From assembly GCF_016908315.1 (NCBI RefSeq), contig NZ_JAFBDQ010000006.1:151707-215706 (forward strand): a stretch of 64,000 nt of DNA, given 5' to 3'. This DNA is from Halanaerobacter jeridensis. Lineage in GTDB: Bacteria; Bacillota; Halanaerobiia; Halobacteroidales; Halobacteroidaceae. The notes beneath the pieces were generated by a model. It was not told where the DNA came from, searched no databases, and was given only the letters and a program-made list of their open reading frames with translations. Of this stretch, positions 27,041 to 35,975 are shown one piece after another; within the stretch, counting starts at the first letter, position 1; every line of letters begins with the position of its first letter. Made by a program: the position numbers and the translations under genes.

Positions 27041-27241
27041 TTATGAGCCAGAAGGTATATCTAATTGATTAACTAAAATAGAAGGGACAGTATCGAGACC
27101 AGTTGCCAAATCAACCATTTCATGATGTTGATTGAGTAATTGCCCTATTACTTCATTAATTGTTTGCCCTTTATTTTGAGCTATTTGCTCTAATAACTCA
27201 TAGGTTGTTGGTGTTACACTTATTAGATGCTGAGATTTCAT
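27041..27241 (-). CDS. Small hypothetical protein
   Basis: A 66-residue soluble protein with a good AGGGGG ribosome binding site. The first half (ISVTPTTYELLEQIAQNKGQ, then TINEVIGQLLNQHHE) resembles a ribbon-helix-helix DNA-binding fold: a short strand followed by two helices, as in CopG-like regulators. The last 25 residues are not part of that fold. No toxin partner lies beside it. I cannot assign a function; the fold guess rests on the residue pattern only. Confidence 0.45.
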   Translation of the reverse strand: MKSQHLISVTPTTYELLEQIAQNKGQTINEVIGQLLNQHHEMVDLATGLDTVPSILVNQLDIPSGS

Positions 27242-27288
27242 TTTATCCCCCTGCTATTATTATTTGTTCTAGAAGAAATAATAATACT

Positions 27289-27780
27289 TTAAATTTCTTC
27301 TTTTTTTATTTTTTCCCCAGCAACTGTATAAAATAAAACTTTATTTACTTCTTGCACCTCTGAAGCTGATAAACGGACTAAATCATAAGGATAAGTAATT
27401 ACTTGAGTTACCATTTTCTCAGGATCTGGACTAATAGCTTTAATTGTGACCACTAAAGTCTGGTCCGCTTTTCTAATCTCTCTAATTTGAATATTATAAC
27501 CACCAGTTGGACACTCACCTAAAGCCACATAAACTGCTAAGCCGTCATCTAAAGACAAACCATCAATATTTCTTAGTTCCGTTTTTTTCTGTTGAATATT
27601 ATCTGGAGTAATAGTCACAAATTCACTAGCATCTGGATATTCATCCTGCCGCCACTGACCTTCTATTTTTTGTGAAGTTTTATAGATTAAAGTTCCTTTG
27701 TTTTTTAATTGTGGATTACAAGCAATAACAGTCAGAGCTAAACTTAAAATTAAAAATGAAATCATAATTTTGGCTTTCAT
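27289..27780 (-). CDS. Lipoprotein with PrcB C-terminal-like domain
   Basis: A 163-residue secreted lipoprotein. The signal peptide ends at a lipobox, LALTVIAC, so Cys21 is the expected lipidated residue. The mature part contains VYVALGECPTGGYNIQI and the following strand pattern, which matches the PrcB C-terminal domain family (PF14343), first described in the prolyl endopeptidase complex of Treponema. It would be tethered to the outer face of the membrane. The partner protease, if any, is not adjacent. The ribosome binding site is AAAGGGGG. Confidence 0.75.
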   Translation of the reverse strand: MKAKIMISFLILSLALTVIACNPQLKNKGTLIYKTSQKIEGQWRQDEYPDASEFVTITPDNIQQKKTELRNIDGLSLDDGLAVYVALGECPTGGYNIQIREIRKADQTLVVTIKAISPDPEKMVTQVITYPYDLVRLSASEVQEVNKVLFYTVAGEKIKKEEI

Positions 27781-27935
27781 ATCTTGCCCCCTTTCAGTAG
27801 ATTTCCATTACATTCTATCACTATTATAATATAAATTTATTTTTGCATCAATGAGTATTATTTAAAAATAATAGTTAATTATGTTATAATTATAGAGTCG
27901 AAAGTCATATTTCACAATATCAAGGAGGTTTTATT

Positions 27936-28370
27936 ATGGATAAAATCGAAATTAACTTAGGTGAAGAAAATTTTAAGTGCAATAAAATGATTGCTACTGT
28001 AAAAAGCGATAATCATGCTAATATGTTAGAACAATTAGTAGCAGGCAGTTGGACATTAGGAGAATTGATTACTGCTAAATCTAACTTTGAAAATATATTA
28101 GACCAGCAAATATATCAATCTTTAACTCCTGAACAACAATCATTACTAGATAGTATTGAAGAAAAAGAACAAAAAATGCAAAAAAATTTAGTAGAAAATT
28201 TAACTGCTGAAGAAAAAGAATTATATCAGCAATTAAATGATTTATCTTTTAATCGCTCAAGTACTAATAAAAAAATAAAAAAAGCTAATAAGAGCAAAAA
28301 AAATGATCCTAGCAATAACCAAGGAGATAAAGTAGTTGATTTAAATGAATACCGCAGTAGTAGTAACTAA
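27936..28370 (+). CDS. Hypothetical soluble protein
   Basis: A 144-residue protein with a clear CAAGGAGG ribosome binding site and its own terminator. The N-terminal half is mixed; residues ~60-110 are strongly helical and Glu/Gln/Lys-rich (LDSIEEKEQKMQKNLVENL), probably coiled-coil. The tail is Lys/Asn/Ser-rich and looks disordered, ending VVDLNEYRSS. A TATAAT box lies near 27886. I do not recognise a family. The frame is intact and codon use matches the neighbours, so I take it as real. Confidence 0.6.
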   Translation: MDKIEINLGEENFKCNKMIATVKSDNHANMLEQLVAGSWTLGELITAKSNFENILDQQIYQSLTPEQQSLLDSIEEKEQKMQKNLVENLTAEEKELYQQLNDLSFNRSSTNKKIKKANKSKKNDPSNNQGDKVVDLNEYRSSSN

Positions 28371-28381
28371 ATTATAAGTGT

Positions 28382-28419
28382 AAAACAACAGGTCCCAGTT
28401 AACTGAGACCTGTTGTTTT
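28382..28419. terminator. Bidirectional rho-independent terminator
   Basis: AAAACAACAGGTC pairs with GACCTGTTGTTTT between convergent genes, with T-runs on both strands. Confidence 0.85.
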
Positions 28420-28465
28420 AATCTCTATTTGATTTTATATTTTTATCTGAGTATTTATAACTAGA

Positions 28466-29020
28466 TTATAAATTGTTTTCTAATATTGCATCAGCTCTTT
28501 CTTTCTCTGTTGGTAACAATATTTCCGGAATATGACTAGAATTTAATGATGAAGAAATTATCTTATAACGAGCGCACTCTTCATAATTACCTTCACAATA
28601 CTCTTCCTTATAAACAGGACAACTCCGTAGAGCTGGACAATGTTCTTCTCTTGACTTTTCTTCTACAGTACTTAGTTTTTCTTCTTCATCAACCCAATCT
28701 TTTTCTAGCTCATCTATTCTTTCAGCCGGTGGAATATCAAGATCTATTTTTGCTTCTTTGACTTTAGTATCTTCTATATTTTCTTCTTCAATTCTTCCCT
28801 TATTTGTTTCAGCAGTAGGACTTAATTTTAATTGATTGTCAGCTTTAATATCAGAATATAATTTGTCTCCAATACCTTTAACATTTTTTAAATCATCTAG
28901 GTCTACAAAACCATCATTATCTTGGCGATAATCAGCTATTCTTTCTGCTAATACCGGGCCAACATGTTCTAAATCAGTTAATCGATTTTGATCTGCCTGA
29001 TTAACATTTACTTGTGCCAT
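28466..29020 (-). CDS. ComEA-like helix-hairpin-helix protein with C-terminal cysteine cluster
   Basis: A 184-residue soluble protein. Residues 1-60 form a ComEA-type double helix-hairpin-helix (VNVNQADQNRLTDLEHVGPV and LKNVKGIGDKLYSDI), a non-specific DNA-binding fold. The middle is acidic and probably flexible. The C-terminal part has four regularly placed cysteines (HCPALRSCPVYKEEYCEG and NYEECARYK) that could bind zinc or an Fe-S cluster. There is no signal peptide, so it is not a competence receptor. The combination is not one I can name. The ribosome binding site is GAGGAGG. Confidence 0.7.
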   Translation of the reverse strand: MAQVNVNQADQNRLTDLEHVGPVLAERIADYRQDNDGFVDLDDLKNVKGIGDKLYSDIKADNQLKLSPTAETNKGRIEEENIEDTKVKEAKIDLDIPPAERIDELEKDWVDEEEKLSTVEEKSREEHCPALRSCPVYKEEYCEGNYEECARYKIISSSLNSSHIPEILLPTEKERADAILENNL

Positions 29021-29144
29021 GTTTTTTTCCTCCTCAGTTAAATAGTTGGTAGGAAAAATATTGAATAACCAAGTAACCTATATTTATTATAGGATAAATA
29101 AATAAAAATTCAAACCCTAGAGTCTAAATAATTATTTTTCTCTC

Positions 29145-29762
29145 TTAAACTAGAGAAAGATGATCAATTAACTCATCTGCTGTTGTTAAATTAAAGTGCC
29201 CTTCTTCTAATTGCCAATACTGAACCTTATTACTTTGTTCTTGTAACAATTCGATCAACTGCGGGTGACAAGTCAAAATAAAAATTTGCTGATTTTGAGC
29301 TGATTTTTCTAGCTCTATAATTACCTGCTGTTGATGAAACAAATCGAAATTAACTAGTGAATCATCTAAAACAACTGGTAAATTGGTTTCTATTTCAGCA
29401 ATTCGACTCATTCTAACTGCTAAAAATAGCTGTTCGTATGTTCCGCGACTTAAATCAACAATCGTTTCTGCTCTAAGATCATCTTCGGTCTTCAATTTAA
29501 AGTCTACCTTATTCAAATTATTATGCGGCATAATTTCTTGATATTCCCCTTGAGTTAAGTTGGCTAAGATATCACTCGCTGGGGCCAACATTTCAGATTG
29601 TACTTTATTAATAAATCTTCTCTGTACTTTATCTAAAATAAAAGAAGCAGCTCGTTTTTGAGCATATTTTTTTGCTAATGGTTTTATATTTTGCCGACCT
29701 TGCTCAATCTTCTTTTGTGCTTTTAAATCATGAATTATCTCTTGATAAGTTTCATCATTCAA
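29145..29762 (-). pseudogene. yhaN: C-terminal remnant of a YhaN/SbcC-type ATPase
   Basis: This 205-residue ORF is the tail of a large SMC-like repair ATPase. It holds the end of the coiled coil and the C-terminal half-site of the ATPase: the signature region VDLSRGTYEQLFLAVRMSRI and the Walker B/D-loop LPVVLDDSLVNFD. The Walker A half and most of the coiled coil (normally several hundred residues) are missing. Its TTG start overlaps the stop of the yhaO remnant. A deletion that removed the end of yhaO and the beginning of yhaN explains both ORFs. It is unlikely to hydrolyse ATP alone. Confidence 0.8.
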
Positions 29763-29989
29763 TTGGATTGATTAGCCTTAATAGAACGCTGTTGTTGATC
29801 ATAAACATCACCAGCTAAAATTATAAAATCTACCTCTTGCGAGATAGCTGTTTCTATTATATAAGCAAAGGCATTAAAATTAGCTTTTTCTAATAATTTT
29901 TCCTGCTGTTTAGAAATATCTAATTGTGGTAATTGAATAGTACTACCCAAATGTATATCTGCAGCATGGATGAATTTTAAAGCCGCCAT
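29759..29989 (-). pseudogene. yhaO: N-terminal remnant of a YhaO/SbcD-type nuclease
   Basis: A 76-residue ORF with the start of a calcineurin-like DNA exonuclease: FIHAADIHLGSTIQLP (motif with the metal-binding D and H) and IILAGDVYDQQQRSIKAN (second metal motif). It then stops at QSN, where intact relatives continue for more than 300 residues with the remaining metal ligands. The ribosome binding site (GAGGGGG) and start are intact, so the break is internal. It lies seven bases after the HNH endonuclease gene and joins the yhaN remnant directly. Confidence 0.85.
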
Positions 29990-29999
29990 CAAATCCCCC

Positions 30000-30887
30000 T
30001 CATGATTTAAAATTATCTCTAAATATATAACGATTATGAAATTCTAATACTTGCTGATCAGGATAAAAAATATGGTCATCCGGCAAATAAATATCTTTAT
30101 TATGATACTCATGATAGTAATCAGACTCTAATTGCGAAGCCACTAATACCTGATACCCTGGGGTAATAGTAATTAATCCTTCATCAAATAACTTATGAAA
30201 GTCAGTACGTAATAAAATTCCATTTTTAGGATGGTGGCGATTGCTAGTCAAATGAGGATGAATGTGAACTGCATCTAACAATTCTGCATTATGTTCTTTT
30301 GTAATTACCCCTTGATTATTATAATACCTGAATAAATTTTGACGAAACTCTGATTGCCCCCTAGTCTGCGGAGCTTGATTAAATTGATACTCCTCATCAG
30401 CACTAATTGATGAAAAAGAAAAACCGACCTGCTGATAATCATTTTCAAAATGAATCTTATCTCGCTGAGGAAAATACTTATGTTTACTTATCGCATCTGA
30501 AAAAGATAAATTATAGTCAGCCGGATAAAAATAATCATCTTCATCAAGAAAAACAGGATTTTGCAGTACAATACAGCCAATTTCTGTATTAAAATCAGGC
30601 TCTTTATCTCCAGTAGCCTTAGTACCTAACTCATATAAACTATTAACTCCATTACCACGTCCAAACTTCTGCCAAGCTTCTCTAATTGTTAAATTCTGAT
30701 AATAATAAAAGTCAGCATACCCCGCTATCTTTCTCACTGGAGAACGCAATAAAAAATAAAATTTATCACCAAAATTTAGTTTTTGCGGGTTCCATGGAGT
30801 ATCAGTCCAAAAATTAATCACTTGAAAATTGAGCCGTTTCTTCAAAAACTGAAACCAATCTATATCTGTGGGTGTAATTGCAATCAT
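30000..30887 (-). CDS. HNH endonuclease, COG3440-type putative restriction enzyme
   Basis: A 295-residue protein with a C-terminal HNH nuclease domain: DAVHIHPHLTSNRHHPKNGI followed by LLRTDFHKLFDEGLITI supplies the His, Asn and His positions. The N-terminal ~170 residues (FYFLLRSPVRKIAGYADFYY) look like a DNA-recognition or EVE/PUA-like module. COG3440 proteins are predicted restriction endonucleases. No methyltransferase is nearby. It is the first gene of a short operon with the yhaO-yhaN remnant, a repair or defence setting. The ribosome binding site is AAGGAGG. Confidence 0.8.
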   Translation of the reverse strand: MIAITPTDIDWFQFLKKRLNFQVINFWTDTPWNPQKLNFGDKFYFLLRSPVRKIAGYADFYYYQNLTIREAWQKFGRGNGVNSLYELGTKATGDKEPDFNTEIGCIVLQNPVFLDEDDYFYPADYNLSFSDAISKHKYFPQRDKIHFENDYQQVGFSFSSISADEEYQFNQAPQTRGQSEFRQNLFRYYNNQGVITKEHNAELLDAVHIHPHLTSNRHHPKNGILLRTDFHKLFDEGLITITPGYQVLVASQLESDYYHEYHNKDIYLPDDHIFYPDQQVLEFHNRYIFRDNFKS

Positions 30888-30983
30888 TTTTTTCCTCCTT
30901 GGTCATTTCCTAGTCCTGTAACTATTAAACTGCCTTGATTATATCAAAGCCCTTTAGTTCTTTCAACAATAATCGATAAACTA

Positions 30984-33398
30984 TTATTGAGCTTGGCTAC
31001 TATTGATACTATAGCTAGTAATTAATCTCTCTTTAGCATCATCAACTACATATATTTCAACCCAATTTTGTCCTGATAATCCTAGTTGAGTAGTTTCAAT
31101 CCAGCCCTGTAAAGTCAACTCTTTAATTTTATTAGCTGTACTCCACTGTTCATCTTTCACAACTTTTTGGAAAATCCTAAATTTATCTTCTCCAATTTTT
31201 TTATAAATTTCTACTTTTATAGCTTCATTTTTCCTTAATAATTCTGAATCTAATTGCAAATGATAAATCAAATCATCTAAATCGTCAATTATAGCTTCAA
31301 TTACATCTTCATCTTCAGTAATCGCAGCATGACTAGCTTTTTTTACAATTCCTGAATATTCTTCTGAAAACAAAGCACTAGCAGTAGCTACTAAACCATC
31401 ATTCTGTACTCCAGCATAATTATCTGCTACTAGGTCATACATAAATGTAATATTTTCATCACCTGCAGCATCAGCAGCAATTAATTTATAAAGACCACGA
31501 TCATAATAATAAGCAAAATTCTGATTTAATTGTTCTAAAAAAGTATTGCTAAGTCTTTTTTCAAACTTAGACTGCTCTTGAAATGTAGTTAGTTGATAAA
31601 AATATTCAGTAGCAAAAGTATCTCTTAACCCTGAAAAGTCAAATCCTAAAGGATTATCAGCCAAAAAATTAACCATCCCTTGTAAAAAATTAGACCGCGT
31701 CCAATTATAGACTAATGTCGAGGGTACTCCTTGATGCGGAGTAGAAATAGTGATTAAACGCTGCACATGCTGAGCACCACCAAATTCTTCGATATAAGAG
31801 CGCGCTAAAATCCCTCCCATACTATGAGCTATTATAATAATATCATCACGATATTTTAAATCTTGATTCTGATTAATAGCTTCTTTTAGAGAGCGAGCGT
31901 TCTTTTCAATACTATACATTTTCGTAGGCCAAATAGAACCATAAACCCTGACTTCATTAGCATCTATCCTAGAATCTTGGACAATTCTTTTAACTAACTG
32001 CCCAAAAACAAATTTAAGTGCTTGCTCATAATCGTTTTTAGTTACTGCTTTAGCTTGAAAACCATGGATTAAAATTATAGGCACTCCTGCCTGTTCCCAA
32101 GTACTACCTAAAGGAGCTAATTCTTTTAGTTGATAATAATCAGTCCACGGTTGTAATTGTACCTCTGTTAATACCTCATTTGACAATGACAACAAATCTA
32201 AATCTAGTGTTATTTCTTGCGCTTGATAATCAATAAAGTTACTGTTATTTAAAGGAGGCTTAATTAACTTTTTATGCTGAGTATCAGTTACATTAAACTC
32301 AATTAAAAAACCATGAGTATTATGAACAGCAGACTGCCCTTGAGCGCTTCCAACCGCTAAATAGTGACCATTTTTAACTTTAATAATATCTTTCAATCCA
32401 CCTTCAACGGCATTTTTAAATACCTTCTCCTGCATTAGGTCTCCAGATTGGTCGAATACTACTAAATACGGATAATCATTTGCTCCCCCACCATAACTGC
32501 GCCCTACAGATTGCTGTCCCACAGCAATTAGAGAGCCATTATTACTCTCCTGGATACTAGTATAATTAACAGTAAAGCCAGGATAAGTACGAGTCCAAAT
32601 CTTTTCTCCTCGTTGATTTAATTTTACTAAATAACCATCAGCCCCTACTAGAATTAATTCTTGTTGCCTTGTTTCTTGCACTGCTGAAAAAGACGCATCC
32701 CAAGCATTAGGTCGCTTAATTGTTTTACTCCACTTTTTAATCCCTTTATTATTAACACAGATAATCCATGCTTTAGAATCCACCTGCCAATCCTTAGAAT
32801 TAATGATTCCTCCAGTTGCAACTAAATCCCCATCACTAGTCTGAATCACTGCCTTTAATATACTTTGATTAAATTCGGTATAAGTTTGACTCCATTCTTT
32901 CTCTCCCGCAGCTGAAAACTGGGCCAAATATCCCTGCCCTCTTTTCTCACCCGCCACTACAAATTTACCATTTGCAAGTAATTCTAGACTCCTAAAATCA
33001 GCTTGACACCTTTTACTCCACTGTTTTTGACCACGTTGGTCTAATTTTATTATTTGATGAGTACTAATTGTTAACAGCTGATCATTTTTTAATTGAATTA
33101 TATCATGTAAAACTGAAGAAAAAGACAAACTCCAAATTCGCTCTAAATCATTATTTAATTTAATTAACACTCCCTGTTTGCTACGTTGACGCCCCACTAC
33201 TATATAACCGTCATTGAGAGGCAAGATTTGATTAAAATCTACTGTTTGGTCACCCCAATTATAAGTGCTTTTATAAATTTTATCTCTAATTTCTAATTCT
33301 TGACTAAAATCAAGTAAGTCATTATTAGCTAATACGGGAGATTTTAAAAAAGAGATTATAAATAAGATAATAAAAATAATTATAATTTTATTTTTCAC
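30984..33398 (-). CDS. Secreted protein: beta-propeller-like repeats fused to an alpha/beta-hydrolase (lipase/esterase)
   Basis: An 804-residue exported protein. A signal peptide (IIIFIILFIISFLKSPVLA) is followed by ~330 residues of repeats of the form 'DGD(L)VATGG...KAWI...KKWSKT', resembling outer-surface propeller blades. Residues ~430-680 are an alpha/beta hydrolase: IILIHGFQAKA (oxyanion region), IIAHSMGGILARSYIEEFGG (nucleophile Ser) and a later Asp/His (DGLVATASA; SHAAI). The C-terminal ~100 residues are unknown. A lipase or esterase displayed or secreted with a binding propeller is likely. The start is GTG after GGCGGGG. Confidence 0.8.
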   Translation of the reverse strand: MKNKIIIIFIILFIISFLKSPVLANNDLLDFSQELEIRDKIYKSTYNWGDQTVDFNQILPLNDGYIVVGRQRSKQGVLIKLNNDLERIWSLSFSSVLHDIIQLKNDQLLTISTHQIIKLDQRGQKQWSKRCQADFRSLELLANGKFVVAGEKRGQGYLAQFSAAGEKEWSQTYTEFNQSILKAVIQTSDGDLVATGGIINSKDWQVDSKAWIICVNNKGIKKWSKTIKRPNAWDASFSAVQETRQQELILVGADGYLVKLNQRGEKIWTRTYPGFTVNYTSIQESNNGSLIAVGQQSVGRSYGGGANDYPYLVVFDQSGDLMQEKVFKNAVEGGLKDIIKVKNGHYLAVGSAQGQSAVHNTHGFLIEFNVTDTQHKKLIKPPLNNSNFIDYQAQEITLDLDLLSLSNEVLTEVQLQPWTDYYQLKELAPLGSTWEQAGVPIILIHGFQAKAVTKNDYEQALKFVFGQLVKRIVQDSRIDANEVRVYGSIWPTKMYSIEKNARSLKEAINQNQDLKYRDDIIIIAHSMGGILARSYIEEFGGAQHVQRLITISTPHQGVPSTLVYNWTRSNFLQGMVNFLADNPLGFDFSGLRDTFATEYFYQLTTFQEQSKFEKRLSNTFLEQLNQNFAYYYDRGLYKLIAADAAGDENITFMYDLVADNYAGVQNDGLVATASALFSEEYSGIVKKASHAAITEDEDVIEAIIDDLDDLIYHLQLDSELLRKNEAIKVEIYKKIGEDKFRIFQKVVKDEQWSTANKIKELTLQGWIETTQLGLSGQNWVEIYVVDDAKERLITSYSINSSQAQ

Positions 33399-33460
33399 AC
33401 TAACCCCGCCTTTTAAAAAAATTGAAAATCAAAACAAAGGAAAAATAATTAATAAACCTA

Positions 33461-33490
33461 AAAAGGCTTCAGGATTACCCTGAAGCTTTT
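33461..33490. terminator. Rho-independent terminator
   Basis: AAAAGGCTTCAGG pairs with CCTGAAGCTTTT. T-runs on both sides; on the minus strand it lies downstream of the STAS gene. Confidence 0.8.
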
Positions 33491-33610
33491 TTGCTACTCA
33501 ACTTATTTAGCTATGAGATACTCATTTATTATTCTTAACAACCTAAACCCAGAATTTAAATTAAACAGGAGCAACATTCCAATTTTATTTTAATTGATTA
33601 AGATTATAGA

Positions 33611-33940
33611 TTACTTAGTTCTTCTTTCAATAATAAATAAATCGTCTAATCCCGTTTCTTTAATCAAATCACTGATAAAGTTATCATTATTGTTTAAGAC
33701 AATTTTAGCATCGACTTCTGCTTCTTCGCCAGCATAAAAAAGCGCTTTAATTCCTTCACTAGAAATATATTCTAAGCCTTCAACTAAAAAGACTAATTTA
33801 TTAATTGAATTTTTCATGTAATTTCTCAACTGATTTAAAAAATCAAGCGCATTAGTAGAATCTAAATCTCCTGCTAATGACACCTCGACTACACCATCAT
33901 TTTCATTTAAGTCCCATCTTAAATTAGACTTTATCATCAT
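33611..33940 (-). CDS. STAS-domain anti-sigma factor antagonist (RsbV/SpoIIAA-like)
   Basis: A 109-residue STAS protein. The phosphorylatable serine lies in LEYISSEGIKALFYA, so it can be switched by an RsbW-type kinase and a PP2C phosphatase. Three ATG codons in a row follow GGGAGG; the second is best spaced. It is the last gene of the partner-switching cluster, 267 bases after the REC-PP2C gene, and could have its own promoter. No sigma factor is present in the window, so its target may be another protein. Confidence 0.9.
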   Translation of the reverse strand: MMIKSNLRWDLNENDGVVEVSLAGDLDSTNALDFLNQLRNYMKNSINKLVFLVEGLEYISSEGIKALFYAGEEAEVDAKIVLNNNDNFISDLIKETGLDDLFIIERRTK

Positions 33941-34091
33941 CATTTCCTCCCATAGTTTACAATTTTAAAAAACAACTTTCTGGGTTAGCTTAATGAGACT
34001 TATAAAATTATAAAATTATTTGTACTATTACATTTATTATATCAAAAAACAAATTCAAACGCAAATAACCACTGTGGCTCTGCCCTGTGGC

Positions 34092-34118
34092 AGCAATAAG
34101 CTAATTCGATATTAGCTT
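34092..34118. repeat. Hairpin between REC-PP2C and STAS genes
   Basis: AATAAGCTAAT and ATTAGCTTATT form an 11-bp stem around TCGAT. No T-run follows on the minus strand, so it may be a processing or regulatory hairpin rather than a terminator. Confidence 0.5.
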
Positions 34119-34209
34119 ATTGTTAATAACTCCCATACATCTTGCTATCAATTTGTGGTAGACTAATACTAATTAAGGTGAATCTAACAACTGGATATTA
34201 AATAAACTC

Positions 34210-35520
34210 TTATGTCCCATTAAATTTCAATACAATCATTGTTAAATCATCAGATTGGGAATTTTCAGCTACAAACTCTTCTATATCACCTTTAATTTTA
34301 TTTTCTATAATACTTACATCAGTAGTTTTTATTCCTTCTAAAACTTTTTTTAAGCGCAAATAAGAATATTGTTCTTCTTGCTCATTCATTGCTTCAGTAA
34401 CTCCATCTGTATAAAGGAATAAAATATCATCAGAAGTTAAATATAAACTCTGCTTTTGATAATTATAATCACTAGTTATTCCTAAAATAAAATTACTTTT
34501 TACATCTAAAAATTCCCAATACTTATCTCGTCCAATAAGAGGCGCATTATGTCCCGCATTAATAAATTCTAACTTACCTGTCTTTACATTCAAAATTCCA
34601 ATAAAAGCTGTTACAAACAATAATTCACCATTTTCTCGACATAAAGCATTGTTCACATTATAGAGAATTCTTTCTAGAGGAATGTTTTTTAAAGCTTCTG
34701 TTTTAATTAATTTTTTAGCAATTGCCATAAATAAAGCTGCTGGAACCCCTTTACCTGAAGCATCACCAATTACAAAACATAATTTATCTTCAGTAATAAA
34801 AAAGAAATCATATAAGTCGCCGCCCACTTGACGAGCTGGAGTCATACTGGCAAAAATATCAATTTCTTTACGTTCAGGAAACGGAGGAAAATCTTTAGGC
34901 AACATATTAGATTGAATTTTAGTAGCTACATTCAATTCACTTTCAATTCTGTTTTTAGCAGCAGTAGTTTCAGCTAACTGTTTTAACCCTTGATAAGAAC
35001 GTAAAGAAGTCATCAAAGTAGTATATAATTTTTTAGAAGTCAATTCAGTTTTTTCTTTATAATCATTAATATCATAAGCTTTAATTACTTCTTTTTCCGG
35101 TGCTTCTCCTGGTTGACCAGTTCGCAATATAATTCGAACTAAATTATTTTCTAATTCATCTCTAATATATTTAACTAATTGTAATCCTGAATTATCTTCT
35201 TCCATCACCACATCTAAAAGAATAACTGCTATATCATCTTCAGTGGCGATAATATCTTTAGCTTCTGCTGCTGAATAAGCACTTATAAATTTAATTCCTC
35301 GGTTTTGAAATTCAAAATCATCTAATACCATTTCAGTTACTTGATGTACTTCTTCTTGATCATCTACGATTAAAACTTTCCACGGGCTTTGCATCATTAA
35401 CTCTTTCTTTCCTTCAGAAGCAGCAAATTTTAGTTGTCCGCTCTTTTCTTCAAATAATGACTTTGATTCTACATTATCTGTTTCTTCATTAAAATCAAAC
35501 ACAATTTCTTTATTTTTCAT
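34210..35520 (-). CDS. Response regulator with SpoIIE-type PP2C phosphatase output
   Basis: A 436-residue signalling protein. Residues ~50-170 are a receiver domain (VLIVDDQEEVHQ acidic pocket, phospho-Asp in ILLDVVMEEDNSG, Lys in KEKTELTSKK). A short helical linker leads to a PP2C phosphatase (FASMTPARQVGGDLYDFF, VIGDASGKGVPAALFM, FLYTDGVTEA, SQSDDLTMIVL) with the metal-binding Asp residues intact. It should dephosphorylate a STAS protein when the receiver is phosphorylated by an unseen histidine kinase. GTG at 35529 is inside the AAGGTG site, so ATG 35518-35520 is used. It follows the RsbW-type gene by about 19 bases. Confidence 0.93.
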   Translation of the reverse strand: MKNKEIVFDFNEETDNVESKSLFEEKSGQLKFAASEGKKELMMQSPWKVLIVDDQEEVHQVTEMVLDDFEFQNRGIKFISAYSAAEAKDIIATEDDIAVILLDVVMEEDNSGLQLVKYIRDELENNLVRIILRTGQPGEAPEKEVIKAYDINDYKEKTELTSKKLYTTLMTSLRSYQGLKQLAETTAAKNRIESELNVATKIQSNMLPKDFPPFPERKEIDIFASMTPARQVGGDLYDFFFITEDKLCFVIGDASGKGVPAALFMAIAKKLIKTEALKNIPLERILYNVNNALCRENGELLFVTAFIGILNVKTGKLEFINAGHNAPLIGRDKYWEFLDVKSNFILGITSDYNYQKQSLYLTSDDILFLYTDGVTEAMNEQEEQYSYLRLKKVLEGIKTTDVSIIENKIKGDIEEFVAENSQSDDLTMIVLKFNGT

Positions 35521-35539
35521 AGAGATCACCTTCTGAAGT

Positions 35540-35962
35540 TCAATTGATAAATTTCACTATAGTTAAAACATTCTGTTCTTCGTTGCGTTGATATTTCATT
35601 TGATCCACAATTCTTTTAGCAATGTGAATCCCTAAGCCACCAATATCTCGTTCTTCAATCGAAGCAGATAGATTAGGCTTTTTATATTCAACTGGATTAA
35701 AAGGCACCCCGTGGTCAATGATCTTAATAATTACTTTTTTCTCTTCAGTTACGACCTTATATATTATTTTTACTTCTCCTGTCTGCTTAGGATAACTATA
35801 ATCAATAATATTAGTTAACATCTCTTCACAAACTAATCTCAACTTCTTTAATGAATTTTCAGTCGCAATTTCAAAATGATTAACTCCATTAACAACAAAT
35901 TCTAACATCCGATCTAAATTTTCTATAGTAGCCGGTAATTTTATACTGGGCACTTTAATCAT
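35540..35962 (-). CDS. RsbW/SpoIIAB-like serine kinase (HATPase_c_2)
   Basis: A 140-residue GHKL ATPase-kinase of the anti-sigma factor type. The N box (CEEMLTNIIDYSYP), G1 (IIDHGVPFNP) and G2 (GGLGIHIAKRIVD) are intact, so it should bind ATP and phosphorylate a STAS serine. It is packed 13 bases after glgX and before the REC-PP2C gene, forming a kinase-phosphatase pair. No sigma factor lies beside it. In similar orphan modules the target can be an enzyme or c-di-GMP protein, so a non-transcriptional output should be considered. Confidence 0.9.
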   Translation of the reverse strand: MIKVPSIKLPATIENLDRMLEFVVNGVNHFEIATENSLKKLRLVCEEMLTNIIDYSYPKQTGEVKIIYKVVTEEKKVIIKIIDHGVPFNPVEYKKPNLSASIEERDIGGLGIHIAKRIVDQMKYQRNEEQNVLTIVKFIN

Positions 35963-35975
35963 TCCTTCACCAAAA

